Part shown: in pieces, positions 44,662-56,664 of the stretch
Position numbering within the stretch: position 1 is the first letter of the stretch
Layout: each line of letters begins with the position of its first letter
Assembly (NCBI RefSeq): GCF_000182925.2
Contig: NC_026507.1
Location: 3,224,001 to 3,288,000, forward strand
Length of the DNA: 64,000 nt
DNA from: Neurospora crassa OR74A
Lineage: Eukaryota > Ascomycota > Sordariomycetes > Sordariales > Sordariaceae
Direction: 5' to 3'
Notes under the pieces: generated by a model
What the model saw: the letters and a program-made list of their open reading frames with translations, nothing else
Told to the model about the DNA's origin: nothing
Databases searched by the model: none
Program-made: the position numbers and the translations under genes

Positions 44662-45297
44662 GTTGTTGATATTGCAGTGAAAGAGGCCTGGGGCTTGAAA
44701 GGAACCAAAAACAAACGAATGTCTTGGTGTATGAAACACCAAAAAGAAAACTGTATAGGCTGGAGAGATAATCAAAGGAACAGAAGAGACTTCAGAGAGG
44801 CCCTCGAAGAGATGTCACCAAGTATTGTATAGTCTTCTTATTCCTCAGGGTCCTCACTCACTCAAGAAGCTGATGATAAAAAAAGACGCCACCCAAAACC
44901 GCTTGCACAATTGCATCGTCTGATTGGCCGAGACGGCCCATGCACAAGTGCACTAAGAAAAGCAGCGTAAGGCGTAATAACTAGGAGCTAAACCGAATTT
45001 GGGGCTACCTCAAGATCCTAGGGCGGGGCAGGCTCGGGAAGGTCTGGCCGACAAGGTACCTACAAGTAGTGGAGGTTAGGTACCTTGAGCTTGAACTCGG
45101 TACCCGCTGCCGTCACACCGATACGGGGACCTGACAGCTTTACAGTACCGACATGGCTTTGTAAGTAGTGTACGGTAACTTCAACAAAACAACAAAGTAG
45201 TGAAGACGACGACGCCTTTGCGACCACCCAACAACCTCTCAAGATAACACCCCGAGTGTCATGCCATAGATCTCGCCCCACGACGGAGCTGTCCAGT
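44662..45297. promoter_or_regulatory. Divergent control region, MRI1 / TRS130
   Basis: 636 bp between opposed starts. An ATTGG (CCAAT on the minus strand) near 44934 sits inside an imperfect inverted repeat, CGTCT...AGACG, with outer GCAT/ATGC. Several GGTACC and GTAGTG motifs lie at 45050-45070 and 45165-45180. The CCAAT placement suggests HAP-complex input, which is inference. Confidence 0.5.
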
Positions 45298-48200
45298 ATG
45301 GAACAGCCCTTCTCGTCCTCCAAGGTCACAGGTTCGAAGCTCCGTCCCCTCCCCGACACCATCCATCTCTTCTTCCTGTCCTCCTGTCGTGTCATGACAG
45401 ACCATTGCTTCTCGGCGCATTCCATATTCACCAATAGAGAAGCACTGCTGACTTGCTTGTCGAACGTCCACAGTCGAGTACTTCGATCCCCACGATGTCT
45501 ACAAGCTCCTTTCGCCGGGCCTAATTCCCCGACTGCCCCTCCGCGACCTCAACTGGCAGTCTCACGCAGGTCCCGTGCGATCCATCAACACACTCCACGT
45601 CGAGCTTGTTCCCGCCGACCAAGCTGGCACTGTCGATCGGTCTTCGGTTCTCTCGCCCACCCCCGATAGCAAAGCCCCAGGCCGTGGCCGCGGAGAAAGC
45701 ACCGCTAGCAGCCGCGACGATGGCTTCTCTACAGCACCCATTGGCGGTGGTCGTGGTACCCCTACTGATAACGCCGGCCCTCCAGGCGCGATTCGTCACT
45801 CTGGACCTGGAATCACCAAAGAACGACGACACCAGATCCCCGGTCTACGGCGCACTCCCTACCTCAAGATCCTGTTCGTGAGGTGCGACGACAACGATGC
45901 ATACAAGTCGACTACAAGATCCGAGATCCGTGAATGGATCAAGGCCAACACTAACTCGTTGACTCCGGGGAAAACGGCGAGCAATGCTGAGAACCACGAC
46001 GCTTTTGAATGGTTGATCGTTCACGTTGTCATACCCAACACTGTCGCCGCCACCCAGCCGCGATCAAGCGGGAGCAAAGCGGCCGACTCGAGTTCCGAAA
46101 AGACTTCAGCTCTCAAGTGGCGGACTGGGTCCAGCACTCTGTTGGAGAAGCTACGCAACGACTTCAACGGCACAGGCAAGGGTGCCGTTGACCGCGTGAG
46201 GCAGATCCGCATTGGCATCAATGACGTCCCCTATGATCTCCTTCCGCGCGTTGTTCCCGCCGTGCCAACTGGCTACCAGGAGACAGAGCAGGACAGCGAA
46301 AATGCCTGGCAGGACTTGATTGGAAAGATCAAGGAGCTGATTCTATCGAGTTTCGACATCCGTGTTACCCAGTATGAGGAGGACATAAAAGACAAAGATG
46401 CCCAAAGGGGTCTGCCTGGCTGGAACTTCTGCACCTTCTTCATCTTGAAGGAAGGATTGGCTCGAGGCTTTGAGAGTGTCGGGCTTGTAGAGGACGCCTT
46501 GGTTGGATATGACGAGCTGAGTATTGGCCTAGACGCTATCATCAAGGAGCAAGCTATTTCTGGCTCGGCTGAAGCTCACGGTGGAGCTCTGCTCGACTAT
46601 ACTGAAGAACTCAAGATTCTTGCTGAGCAAGCTGCAAGCCAGATCTTTTCAGGAAGTATGGAGTTCGAAGATGAGGAGACAGTTGATCTTCAGACGAGCA
46701 AGCGGGTGAAAGATACGGATCCCTTTGGCGCTATTCCCATCAGCTCAACCAAGAAACCATATCGCGAACTGATTCTTGCCAACAATATTTCGCTCTTCGA
46801 CTTCCGATGCTACATTTTCTCCCGGCAAGTTGCCCTCCTTTTGCGTCTGGGCAACGCCTGGTCAACGAGAGAGGAACTCCTTGCTAAACTCAAGGAACAA
46901 CAAGACATGGCTCCCCGCGGCGTTGCACCCAGGGCACCACCACCAAAACAGGCATCAGATGAATCCGAAAACCTCTCACAGCTTGCCGAGATTTGCAGGA
47001 GGACATTGGAGTTTGTTCCTGCAGTCTCCATGCTCATCCGCAAGGACATCCTAGCCGCCTTGGGACTGGTGAAGGGAGGCGTCGGGGCTGGTGATGATTT
47101 TCAGAAAATTGACCCAGTACTGGCCGAGGTCATTGACAATATCGTTGCCTCATTCGCCTTTTCCGTTGCGCAGCAAATCCTTGCCCAAACTTCCACCAAG
47201 TCTTTGCAAATCCCTGCCCCCATGCTGGCCACCTCTGGTGACAGCGAACACAAATCCGCGATCCCAGAACCAAAAACCATGATGCATCCCGCGCGGTCGT
47301 CGTCCATCCCCTTACGCCAGTCTATACAACGTCCTCCGCCCAGTCCTGTTGGCTTTCCAGGGCCTGGTCGTAAAGACAGCGTTGGCGAGTATGGCATGGC
47401 CCAGTTCCTTAAGACGGGGCTCGAAGAGTTGGCTGCGACAAGAGCTGAGCTGTACACGCTGTCTCGAAACGTTCTCGAAGAATGTGGTAAAAGACGAGGC
47501 TGGACTAACGGTTGGGCCGCGGTACCCATCGTAGGAGAAAGCGCCGACTTGCAAGAGATCAGCCTTGACGACGAGCCCTCGTCAGAAGCCAAACCCTCAA
47601 CTGAGGTCGGCTCGGACCTTCAAGCCTCGGTAGCTGGTGTAGGCAACGAGTTGCTACGTACTGCACTGGACAACAAGGATGACTTCTATCGACTGTACGA
47701 GACGTTAACCGACAAGGCGATGCGTCACTACTCTGTCGCCAAGTATGACCATTCAGTGCAGGCCACCAAGGCCGACCTCGCGGTCCTCAAATTCCATCTT
47801 TCCGAGTACAAGGAGGCCGAGTATTACTTCTACAATACAATCCCGTTCTTTGGGGGATGTTCGTGGAGTCTGCTCGAGCTGTCCATGCTCGTCATGTATG
47901 CCAGGTGTTTGAAGGAGCTGGGTAGACAAGAAGACTACGTCACCAAGGCCCTTCGTCAGCTCTTGACAAAGGCTGCAGCAGCTGAGCGAGATAGGCTACA
48001 GCAAAAGTCAAAGATCCGTATTGGAAATGGGACAGTAGCACAGTACCCAGAAAATTCGGCGATATCTGGCTTCCTTGCCGATATGCTGACCGTTTCGGCA
48101 ACACTAGAGAAAGAGGTCAAGATACCATTAACCAACTTCTTTGGTGAAGTTGAGCTTGACGGACCGCCAACCTATGACGATGATCAAGATAGTTTCTCGC

Positions 48201-50335
48201 TCTCGCTGAAGCTTAGGAGTCTTCTCGTTGACGAGTTTGACGCAGAGTCTGTCAGCCTTCGCATATCCAGTCCCGGGTTTGGCGGCAACAAGGAGATTTG
48301 GGTGCAGGCCAAAGGCCCCGTGACAATCAAACCTGGTCGAAACAAGGTTCCACTACAAAGCAACATGTTGATGCCAGGGAACTATGAGGTTGACCAGATC
48401 CGCATCAAGAGCAGCAATATCTTGCTGCACTTTGAACGTGAGCTTGGACAGGTGGTGGAGAAACCATTCCCCGTCCTGCAGAACCCTGTGGTAACGCTTT
48501 ACCAGCGCACGAGCTCGCTTGACGTCCGCCTCTCCAGCAGCAAGGATATCCGCCTAGACACAAACAATATGTTGGAGGTCGAAGTCATGACTGGCTGGAA
48601 CGACATTAAGAGTGCTGAGGTGAAGATCAAGTCGGCAACGGGAGGCTTGCGGCTCCTAATGGGGGATGCTGTAATCCTTGATGAGTCGGCAGCCAAGTCA
48701 AAGAAAGCCGAGGGTGGAACCTTTACGTTTGGCGCTATCACAAGAGACAGCTCCGTCAAGATCAGTTTCCCTTTTAAGATGGAGCAGGATGTACTCCACG
48801 TTGCTGTTAAGGTTGAAGTAACATACACAACCGATAAGGGAACCTTTACGTTCTTCAAGACCTCTTCAGTCTCCATTGCCCTTGCATTAGGCGTCAACGT
48901 CCAGGACGTGTTTAAGCACAAGGCGCTTTTCTCCCGGTTCACCGTCTCCACTGCTAGTCCCAGTCCCTTGAGACTGTACAAGAGCGAGCTTATTCCCTCG
49001 GAACTCTTCGAGTCACATTACGGAATACCACCAAGCGACCCAGTCGCCATCTTTCCCAAGCAACCGGCCAGTCTGCTGTACAAGATCACCAAGAAACCTG
49101 GGGTGACTGTTGGCCCTAACACAAAGAAGACTCTTTACCTGAAGCTCTGGTACAGCGTCTTACAAGACGAGATCGAGGATCTACTCGACAAGACCCTCAC
49201 CAAAGACCTCGCAGACACACCCCTTCGGCAGTACTCCAAGCTGATCGTCTACAAAGTCCTCGCCTGGAGCCAAAAGCGGCTAACGGCGTATGAACTCGAG
49301 AAGTGCACTCTGCTCGGCGAGCTCTCCACCTCTTTTCTATCCGACGTCAACTGGGCAACCCAATTCCCCGGCATCGGGCCCACCTCCAGTTCCTCTCTGA
49401 AAGGCGAAGACAGCCATCAAATCGCTGCCCAACTAGCCGCCTTCCTCCGGTCCTGGCTCCTCGCCAATCCCGTCCTCCCCTTATCCGTTCCCAATCACGA
49501 CAGCTCCCTAATCAGCACCATCCTGATCCCCGTCGACATCCCTCCCATCACCATCGTCCACACCACCGACATTATCTTCCAACAACCTCCCTTACCCATC
49601 AACTCCACCTCTGCCTCTGCCTCTGCCTCTCTGGACAACATCCAAGGCCACCCAACCTTCATCATCAACCAACAACTCCCCGCCACCCTCCGGCTCAAAT
49701 GGACGCGCATCTGGGACACCGTCTACCCTGCGTCCCCTCAACGCTCCGAAGACCTCGAATTCAGCTACGAGATTAACGCTCCGCCTGATACTTGGTTAGT
49801 GGGCGGTAGGAGAAAAGGGCACTTTGTTATTCCCGCTGCTACTACTACTACTACCAGCAACCCCACAGATCAAGAAGACGGGGAAAAGAAAAGTAGTAGT
49901 ACTAGAGAAAGTTCAACCCCACAAACAGAAGCCGACATTCCCCTCCTCTTGATCCCGCTCAGAGAGGGGTACCTCCCTTATCCCAGCGTGGATATTAAGC
50001 AGGTCAAAGCTACTGCTGTTTCTGCCACTGCTTCTCATTCTTCTTCTTCTTCTTCTTCGACGACTTCTCCGACCAGAAACAACGAAGGGCAGCAGGCTGG
50101 TGCTGGTGCAGTACAACAACAACAACAGCAACAGCAACAACAACAACCACAACCACAACAGCCACAGGGACACTACGAAACAGATAATAGGAACCTTGGA
50201 GAGGTGGTGCAAGTCATTAGTGACCGGGCGAGGGTGACGCTGAGCTTGGACGCGAGCGGACCGGCGGGGGGACCGTTGGTATTGGAGTGTGAGAGGGTGG
50301 GCTTGGAGGGGGAAGGGGGTAGGGTTGTTGCTTAG
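45298..50335 (+). CDS. TRS130: TRAPP II subunit TRS130 / TRAPPC10 (HypA family)
   Basis: Large TRAPP-II-specific subunit. The complex is the exchange factor acting on Rab11/Ypt31-type GTPases at the late Golgi and supports hyphal growth (HypA in Aspergillus). Exon 1 (45298-45331) encodes MEQPFSSSKVT plus one base; a 142-bp intron leads to exon 2 (45474-50335), total 1631 aa. The start KVTVEYFDPHDVYKLLSPGLIPRLPLR and later DAFEWLIVHVVIPNTVAATQPR are characteristic of the family. Also visible: SEYKEAEYYFYNTIPFFGGCSW in the helical middle, and the C-terminal beta domain with WLVGGRRKGHFVIP and IPLREGYLPYPSVDIKQV. The last 110 residues carry a Ser run and a Gln run. The long frame alone lacks the true N-terminus, because the first 11 codons are on a separate exon. 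Confidence 0.94.
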
Positions 50336-50860
50336 CTTAGTTTGGGCTGAACTGCTTAGTGGACTCAGTCAGTCAGTCGGAACGGGTGACTGACTTATGG
50401 AAGCGATGTGAAGTGGGTTGTTTAGGGTAGCCAGTTTCTTTTTCTTGTGTTTCTGTAATGATATGATATGATCTGATATGGCGGTAGCAACCTAGACTTT
50501 CAGTATAAACGGGGTTTACAATTATGTTGCTTTACCTGTATGAGGAACAAACGAAAAAAAGCATGCATGAAATGTTGATGGGTGGTTGTGCCCGATACAC
50601 AGTGGATACGTCTAATGAACAAGTGAGGCAAGATGGTAGGTGATATACGGTTGTAGCGTATTTTCTCTAGCATAAGGCTCTGTCTCTTCTCTCTTCCCGT
50701 CTTATTTCTTGGCCGGCGATAGCACGATTCCATACCAGATTACTAGATACAACAGGGATGATGATGATGACTATTCCCAAGACCAAATTATAGGTATTGG
50801 GCGGGGTCTATCTAGGTAGTTTAGACTCGTGTGTGGTGTGTGTGTGTGTGTCTAAACATC
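50336..50860. other. Convergent spacer, TRS130 / RPN3
   Basis: 525 bp between two 3' ends. It contains ATGATATGATATGATCTGATATG-type short repeats (about 50458-50480), a TATCTAGGTA near-palindrome (about 50809-50818) and a short GT repeat (50832-50851) just beyond the RPN3 stop. No gene is seen. Confidence 0.5.
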
Positions 50861-52673
50861 TTAAATGCCCTCAAAGTCACCACCGAGATCATCCTCATCC
50901 AGATCGCCCTCCTGTATCTCCTTGGCCAAATCACGCTCGCGCTCTCGTGCTTCCTGGGCATTCTTCAGCTCGAGACGGTGCTGGTTCATGGGGAAACGCA
51001 TGGCCTGCAAAGAAAGAATTTGTGAGCAACAAATCTATCATAACTTCTGGAATTTGAAAGGGGGAGAAAGAAAAAAAAGAAACATACCTTGACACTCTCA
51101 TCATGCAGAGCCAAGCAGGCGCGGATACGGTCATGGAACGCCTCGGCCGGTTCGCTGGTGGCATACACGTCGCCCACCTCCTTACTCTTCATGAAGCCGC
51201 GCTCCCTGTCGAGCGTGGCCTCGATGACGCCGTCCCTGATCGCCTTGGCCACAATGTACTCGGCACTCTCCTCGCTGCCGAGGTGCAAGCGGATGCAAAT
51301 GTCGCGGAGCGAAATGCGGCTGTAGCTCAAACTCATCATGCGGATGCCCGTCTTGATGACGTTTTGGCGCAGACGCAAAATCAAGCTATAGGTGCCGTCG
51401 CGGCGGAAGGTGTCGGCATGCTGGGCGATGGTGGTCTCGAAGTCCTCGAGGTTGCCGACGCGCACGGCGCGGACGAGCAGGAAGTACGGGTGGAGAGTGG
51501 CCTCCATGGTCAGTTGACGGAAGATGGCGCGGTCGGGGATGTCGCCCATGAGGAGCTCTACGACGAGCAGGAGCTTGGTGGCCGTCTGGCTGAAGCCAAG
51601 TGCGCAGGCGCTCGAGGGAGCCTTCCGTGTCGCCGCAGTGAGATGCTCATGGGCCTCGGTGTACCGTAGCTGAATAGCCCGGACACGGCCGAGGTAGTAC
51701 AGGAAACGCGCGACCTGGTTGTTGGCAGCGTTCTCGGGGAACTGGGTATGCTGCACCAGCAGATCGGCCTGGGAGATATGCGACGTGAGGAGGTAGTTCC
51801 GGAGCAGGAGGACAATGACGGAAGCCTGGGTGTCGATATCCTTTCGTAGCACGGCGGTTCGGAGAGCGGCGAGGAGGATCGGGCGGATCGACACAATCGG
51901 CGACTGGGGGGAAGGCGGGAGGGGAGCGAGCTGCTCGGCAAAGAGCGAGAAGTAAAAGTACACCTTGGCCGAAAGGCTGTCTAATGTGCGGCGGTTGAGG
52001 GACTGGATACGCTCGGATAGGAAACGCGACAGGGCGAATCCGCGCTGGAACTGTTTGGTGTCGTAGAGGTGGACCTGCGCCAGAATGCCTAGGAAGATGT
52101 CGATCTCAGGAATCACCTCCTTGGGGTCCTTCTTGCCACCGTTCTTCGCTGGCGACTTGGATCCCGAGTCGATCTCCATGTCTGAGCTGCTGCCGAGAGT
52201 CACATTTGGCCGGTCGACAGCGAGCAGCAGGTGCTCGGCAACTTGAGTATTGGGTGAGGACGCGGAGAAGGTTTCTGAGACGACTTGTGCGAGGATGTCG
52301 GGCGTCAGGCGTTTCCGGATCGACGAGATGGATCGCAGTGCCCGTAGAGAGAATCTGGGATCGAACAGGGCAACAGCACGGTCTAGCAGCGCAAAGTTGC
52401 TCTTGATGTCTGCGCAAGCGAGTGATGGTTAGTTCAGCTCACAAAGATAGATGAAGCTGGGGACTGGGAAGGTACCGTACCGCTGATGGTTTGGGCGACG
52501 GGGTCGACCTGGGCCTCAACCTCGCCGGCCTTGGTGTCGTCTTCCATGGCAATGTCGCCATCGGCGTCGTTGGGAGGTTGCGCAGAGTTCTGCTTGTTCT
52601 TGGGAGGGGGGACTACGACGGTCATTTCGTCCTCGCCTTGCTTTCCCGACTTCTTGGTATCCTTGTCCGTCAT
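50861..52673 (-). CDS. RPN3: 26S proteasome regulatory subunit RPN3 (PSMD3)
   Basis: PCI-domain non-ATPase subunit of the 19S lid. Three exons: 52673-52481, 52409-51088 and 51004-50861, 552 aa. An acidic, charged N-terminus (about 1-60) precedes TIS|DIKSNFALLDRAVALFDPRFSLRALRSI, a family hallmark. TPR-like helices follow (LFAEQLAPLPPSPQSP, YLGRVRAIQLRYTEAHEHL, FRQLTMEATLHPYFLLVRAVR). The PCI/winged-helix segment contains VIKTGIRMMSLSYSRISLRDICIRLHL and AIRDGVIEATLDRERGFM. The final exon ends with acidic EGDLDEDDLGGDFEGI. Two introns are short with GTACG/GTATG donors. The ATG at 52673 (MTDKDTKKSG) is chosen; upstream codons lack an ATG near it. Confidence 0.95.
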
Positions 52674-54026
52674 GTCGAGATCCTTTCCACCCCAATAGCT
52701 TCCGTGCTCAAGTGGTTCCTTATCTGGAGCGGCTCCGGGTTTGGTTATAGGCTGGCTGGGCTGGAGGTCGTGGTTGCTGTGTTGGTAACGGCCCGATGGT
52801 CGATGGGAAACGGGGTGATGATGTGGTGGGGGTTGACGGTTGCGTTGGCGCGGTGGGTGATGTTGGAATGCTGTGGTGCGGTGATGATGACGCCGTTTTG
52901 GTGGGCAACCTAATAGAGCAGAGGTATGAGTTCGAGTTGCTTGGGGCGATCTCGCGAAGCGCGCCCTTCTTGCAAGCCTGGAGCAAGCACCTTTAGCAGC
53001 AGCAGCTGGCAGAGTCGCAGTGGATCTAGCTCTAGGCGGGGAATGGAGCACTAGAGGTAGAGAGGGAGGTATCTATGGGGGTGACTTCGTCGTCGGCGTT
53101 GTTAAGCGAGGGCCAAGGGCAAACTGCTTCGTCGTCGTTGTCGATGGATAACTACCTAGGTAATTCAATCCAAGCTGTGTACTCGGAGTTCGGTGCAGGA
53201 AAGGAAAGTTCAAGCTTCACAGACCCGTGTTTTGCTTGATGGGAGTTGTTGAGCTGATGATTGAAAGGAAGTACCTACCGGTCACGGTTGGGCCAGCATA
53301 CAAGAGCGGACGACCAACTGAAGGGCCGCCCTGTGCAGTGAGTGAGTGCTATGGTGGCCTTCGGACAAGCTCCAGAAGAGCTTCACACATCTAGGCATTG
53401 TGATTGGCCAGATTGTCTTGAATGGGTCCACTGCGGCTCGTCACTGACGTTGTTGATGTGCTGCCTGTCGACGACGTCCAGGCAGGCTCGAGGCAGGGTA
53501 CTTAGGTACTTAGGTACACCTTACATTACAAGTACTACAAGTGTAGGGTAGACAACATCCAAAACATCTTACCACCTCGACCACCAATGTAGACTTTTAC
53601 AAACTGAGTTGGTCTTGGGAGACATGGCTCCTATTTCAGGATGGTGTTAGCAACCATTGCCTATACAATATATGGTCCTCGCTTTCTGTCTGCATTCCCA
53701 AGATGGCATTATCACGGGGTTGAATATGCATATGCCTCCTGAACCCTGCATCATCTGGCATATCACGGCAAATCTGCACTTGCTTGCAACCCATTATATT
53801 TGGAGCTTGTTTCGTAACCCATAAAGGATTGATGCTTCAACCTAAGCCATATTATGGGTAGCTCATGCCAGGGATAAGCATACAAGTATCCCGAGATGAA
53901 TGTATTTCCTCCGTCTCATCCGGTACGCCACCCTTTTCCATTTCCCACCCCCAAAAGAATTACCACATCCATGCAAACAAGCGAGACCCGAAACCTCTTG
54001 TTCATTCTGGTCTGAATACCCTTCCA
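52674..54026. other. Intergenic region, RPN3 promoter / TAF12 3' side
   Basis: 1.35 kb containing the RPN3 promoter and leader and the TAF12 3' UTR. An exact TACCTAGGTA lies at 53153-53162, about 0.5 kb upstream of the RPN3 ATG, with ACTTAGGTACTTAGGTA direct repeats near 53498-53516. ATTGG occurs at about 53402. No gene is supported. Confidence 0.5.
53153..53162. repeat. TACCTAGGTA palindrome, copy 4
   Basis: Exact palindrome about 480 bp upstream of the RPN3 start codon. Confidence 0.8.
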
Positions 54027-56664
54027 TTAAAGATCCCCCTTGCCCGGCATGACCTTGGCGGCCTGCACCGCGCTCATCTTGGTGATCCACTGAGCATTGG
54101 GCTGCACCTTGCGAACCGTCCTGAGCTCGTCACTAGAGTAGCCAGGGATACGGATGTTGTAGGTACGCTCCAAAACAAGCTGGATATCGCGGATCTCAAG
54201 AACCTTGGATCCTCTCTCCTTTGCATTGCGGGACGCCGCGTGGAGGACACTCTCTGTAAAGCTATCGGCGAGACCAAGGACGGACTGAAAAGGAATGCCA
54301 CGTTAGCTGGTTGTGTGGTGATGACTTTGTGAGTTTGCTAAAGGGGGTTAAGGAATGACCGCGGACTTCCGCAAAGAAAAACAAAGGATTATCAGGTTGC
54401 AAACAACGTACCTCCTCAACCTCAGGTGTCAAGAGATTTCCGTCTTGGCCCTCAGCCGTACCACCGCACACCTGCCGAACCAGCTCGTCCAGCTTCTTCT
54501 TGTTCAAAACCCTCTCACCCTCGCCCTCAAGCTGGTAGGCCGGGGTCTTCTGCAAGACGGGCTGATTCATGACGCCGACACCGGCTGTGCCACCGCTCAG
54601 AGTCGGGCGACCAGGCGGGCCTGCAACGGGCGTGGGAATCTGCGTCGCCTTTTCCGGCAGGGACTTGGCGATGGGGAACTTGGAGGCCTGAATGGTCTGG
54701 GGCATAGCGTTGGGGTGAGCGTGGGGATGTCCTTGAGTTGAGCCCGCCGCGCTGCCTGGAACAGTGGTGGGTGTGCCGACCGGCGCAGGGATGTTAGAAG
54801 CGGGAATCGAACCGGCACGTTGCTGTCCAGCGAGGTTCATAGCCGCCGCGTGTGAGAGCGGCTGGTTGGGTGTCCGCTGCGGAGTCTGATGTCGCTGTGA
54901 GATTTGAGTGGGCGTGCCAGTTGCTTGTACCCCAACCATGCCAGAAGGAATCGCCGTGTTGATGGGTGCAGGTGTAGGAGTGGGCTGCGAGCCAGGCTCG
55001 GTTTTGATATGGTTCTGGGCTGGCTGCTGCTGTTGCTGTTGTTGCGGGATAGCAGCCTGGGTGGCCGGAGTTTGGGTAGCAGGTGCCAGATGTGGCTGCG
55101 CTTGTGGCTGCCCTTGAGCTTGTCCCTGTGGTTGAATGGGTGTTTGCGCTGGTTGGTGTTGTGGTTGTTGTTGCTGCTGCGGTTGTTGCTGTTGCTGAGG
55201 CTGCTGAGGCTGCTGTGGTTGCTGTTGTTGATGTTGCATCTGTTGATGCTGCTGCAACTGATTGGCAGTGATTTGAGGTGAATGAGTGGGCGCAGGGGAT
55301 TGTTGCGCTCCTTGTTGTGGAGGCATTCCACCCACACCCGCCATCTGTCCAGCGTTTTTGGCCGCTTGGATGGCGGCGTTCATGGCGGCTGTGGATGGTG
55401 CCATTCCAGCACCCAAGGCTTGCCCTTGACCTTGAACCTGTGTTGGTCCTTGCTGAGGGGCCGCTTGAGGTTGTTGGCCTTGTTGTTGCGGTCGTGCTTG
55501 GTTCTGCATCGGAGTGGTGTTCGCCGCAATCGGGACGGCCTTGTTCCCAGACCCCGGCATTGCAATCGTCAGCGGGGTGTTATGAGGAGGCTTCACTATT
55601 GTCTGACGAAGTTGGTTGCAATAGTTCTTGGCGTCATTGAACGACTTCTCCGCTATCGCTTTGCGGTTCAGCAAATTTTGTTGCTCCTCAGGCGTAAAAG
55701 GCTTTTGGTTGTTTCTCCGTTCCTCCATGAGGCTCAAGAGATTTACCAGCGTCGTATTGCTGCTGTTGAGGGTCAGGAACGCCCTCATGTACTTGTTCCT
55801 GGTTTCGGATTCCCATTTCTTGTGTTCCTGGGCGGGTATGGTTGGAGGTATATTGAATTGCAGTGCCGTGACATGTTGGAGGACAACCTGAGGGATGGCG
55901 GGCTTGTTTGGCTGTCCCGCTGCTGTAGCAGGCTGTCCTGGACGGGCAACGCCTGCGGTGTTCTGGGGTGTGCCAGGAGCAATCTGCGACGGTATCGGCG
56001 ATTGCTGAACATTACCGAGCTGGGGAGTTTGTCCACCTTGTTGTGGCAGTTGCTGCTGGCCCTGTTGCTGCTGCATTTGTGGCTGTTGTTGCGGTTGTTG
56101 CTGTTGGAGTGGTGGTTTGGCCTGGCCTTGGTGATGGGGCGGTTGTTGTTGTTGTTGCTGTTGAAGCTGGTGTTGCTGTACTTGGCCGGGCTGCTGTTGG
56201 CCAGGCTGTTGGTGCTGTTGTTGTGGTGGCTGTTGTTGTTGTTGTTGTTGTTGTTGTTGCGTCTGTCCCTGAGGTTGTCCCTGAGGTTGTCCTTGGGGCT
56301 GTACTTGTTGATTCTGCTGCTGTTGTTGCTGCTGTTTTTGTCGCAACTGCTGCATTTGCTGCAGGTAGCGCTGCTGCTCCTGCTTCTTCTGGTTCAACTT
56401 GTCTTGCAACATCTTGCCGAACTGCTCGATGCTACGCCTAGCCGCGAGCTTCTCCGCCGATCCTTCGGGCGATTCCTCAAAAGTCTTCCAGAATGTGGCC
56501 AATCCGTTTTCGTAGCTAGTTTTTTCCTCGGCGGTCAGGAACGCAACACTTCGCATTTGCTCGGGCCGCAAGAGTGCCGGTTGTCTGGGAGCAGCACCGG
56601 GAGGTTGAGTGTTTGGCTGCGCCGTCCCTTGGCCGGGCTGGCCTTGACCGGGCATTTGATTCAT
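54027..56664 (-). CDS. TAF12: Transcription initiation factor TFIID/SAGA subunit TAF12
   Basis: Histone-fold subunit shared by TFIID and SAGA; pairs with TAF4 (TFIID) or ADA1 (SAGA) in the nucleus. Two exons: 56664-54412 and 54284-54027, 836 aa. Most of the protein is a Gln/Pro-rich tract: a coiled Q-run at about 100-240, and further Q-blocks near 400-560. The H2B-like histone fold is at the end: [16 protein letters not shown]...LTPEVEE, then after the intron [25 protein letters not shown] and [21 protein letters not shown], a clear TAF12 signature. The intron interrupts the fold between its first and second helices. The start is the ATG at 56664 (MNQMPG), because the in-frame codon six positions earlier is GTG. 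Yeast Taf12 is 539 aa; the excess is Q-rich sequence. Confidence 0.95.
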
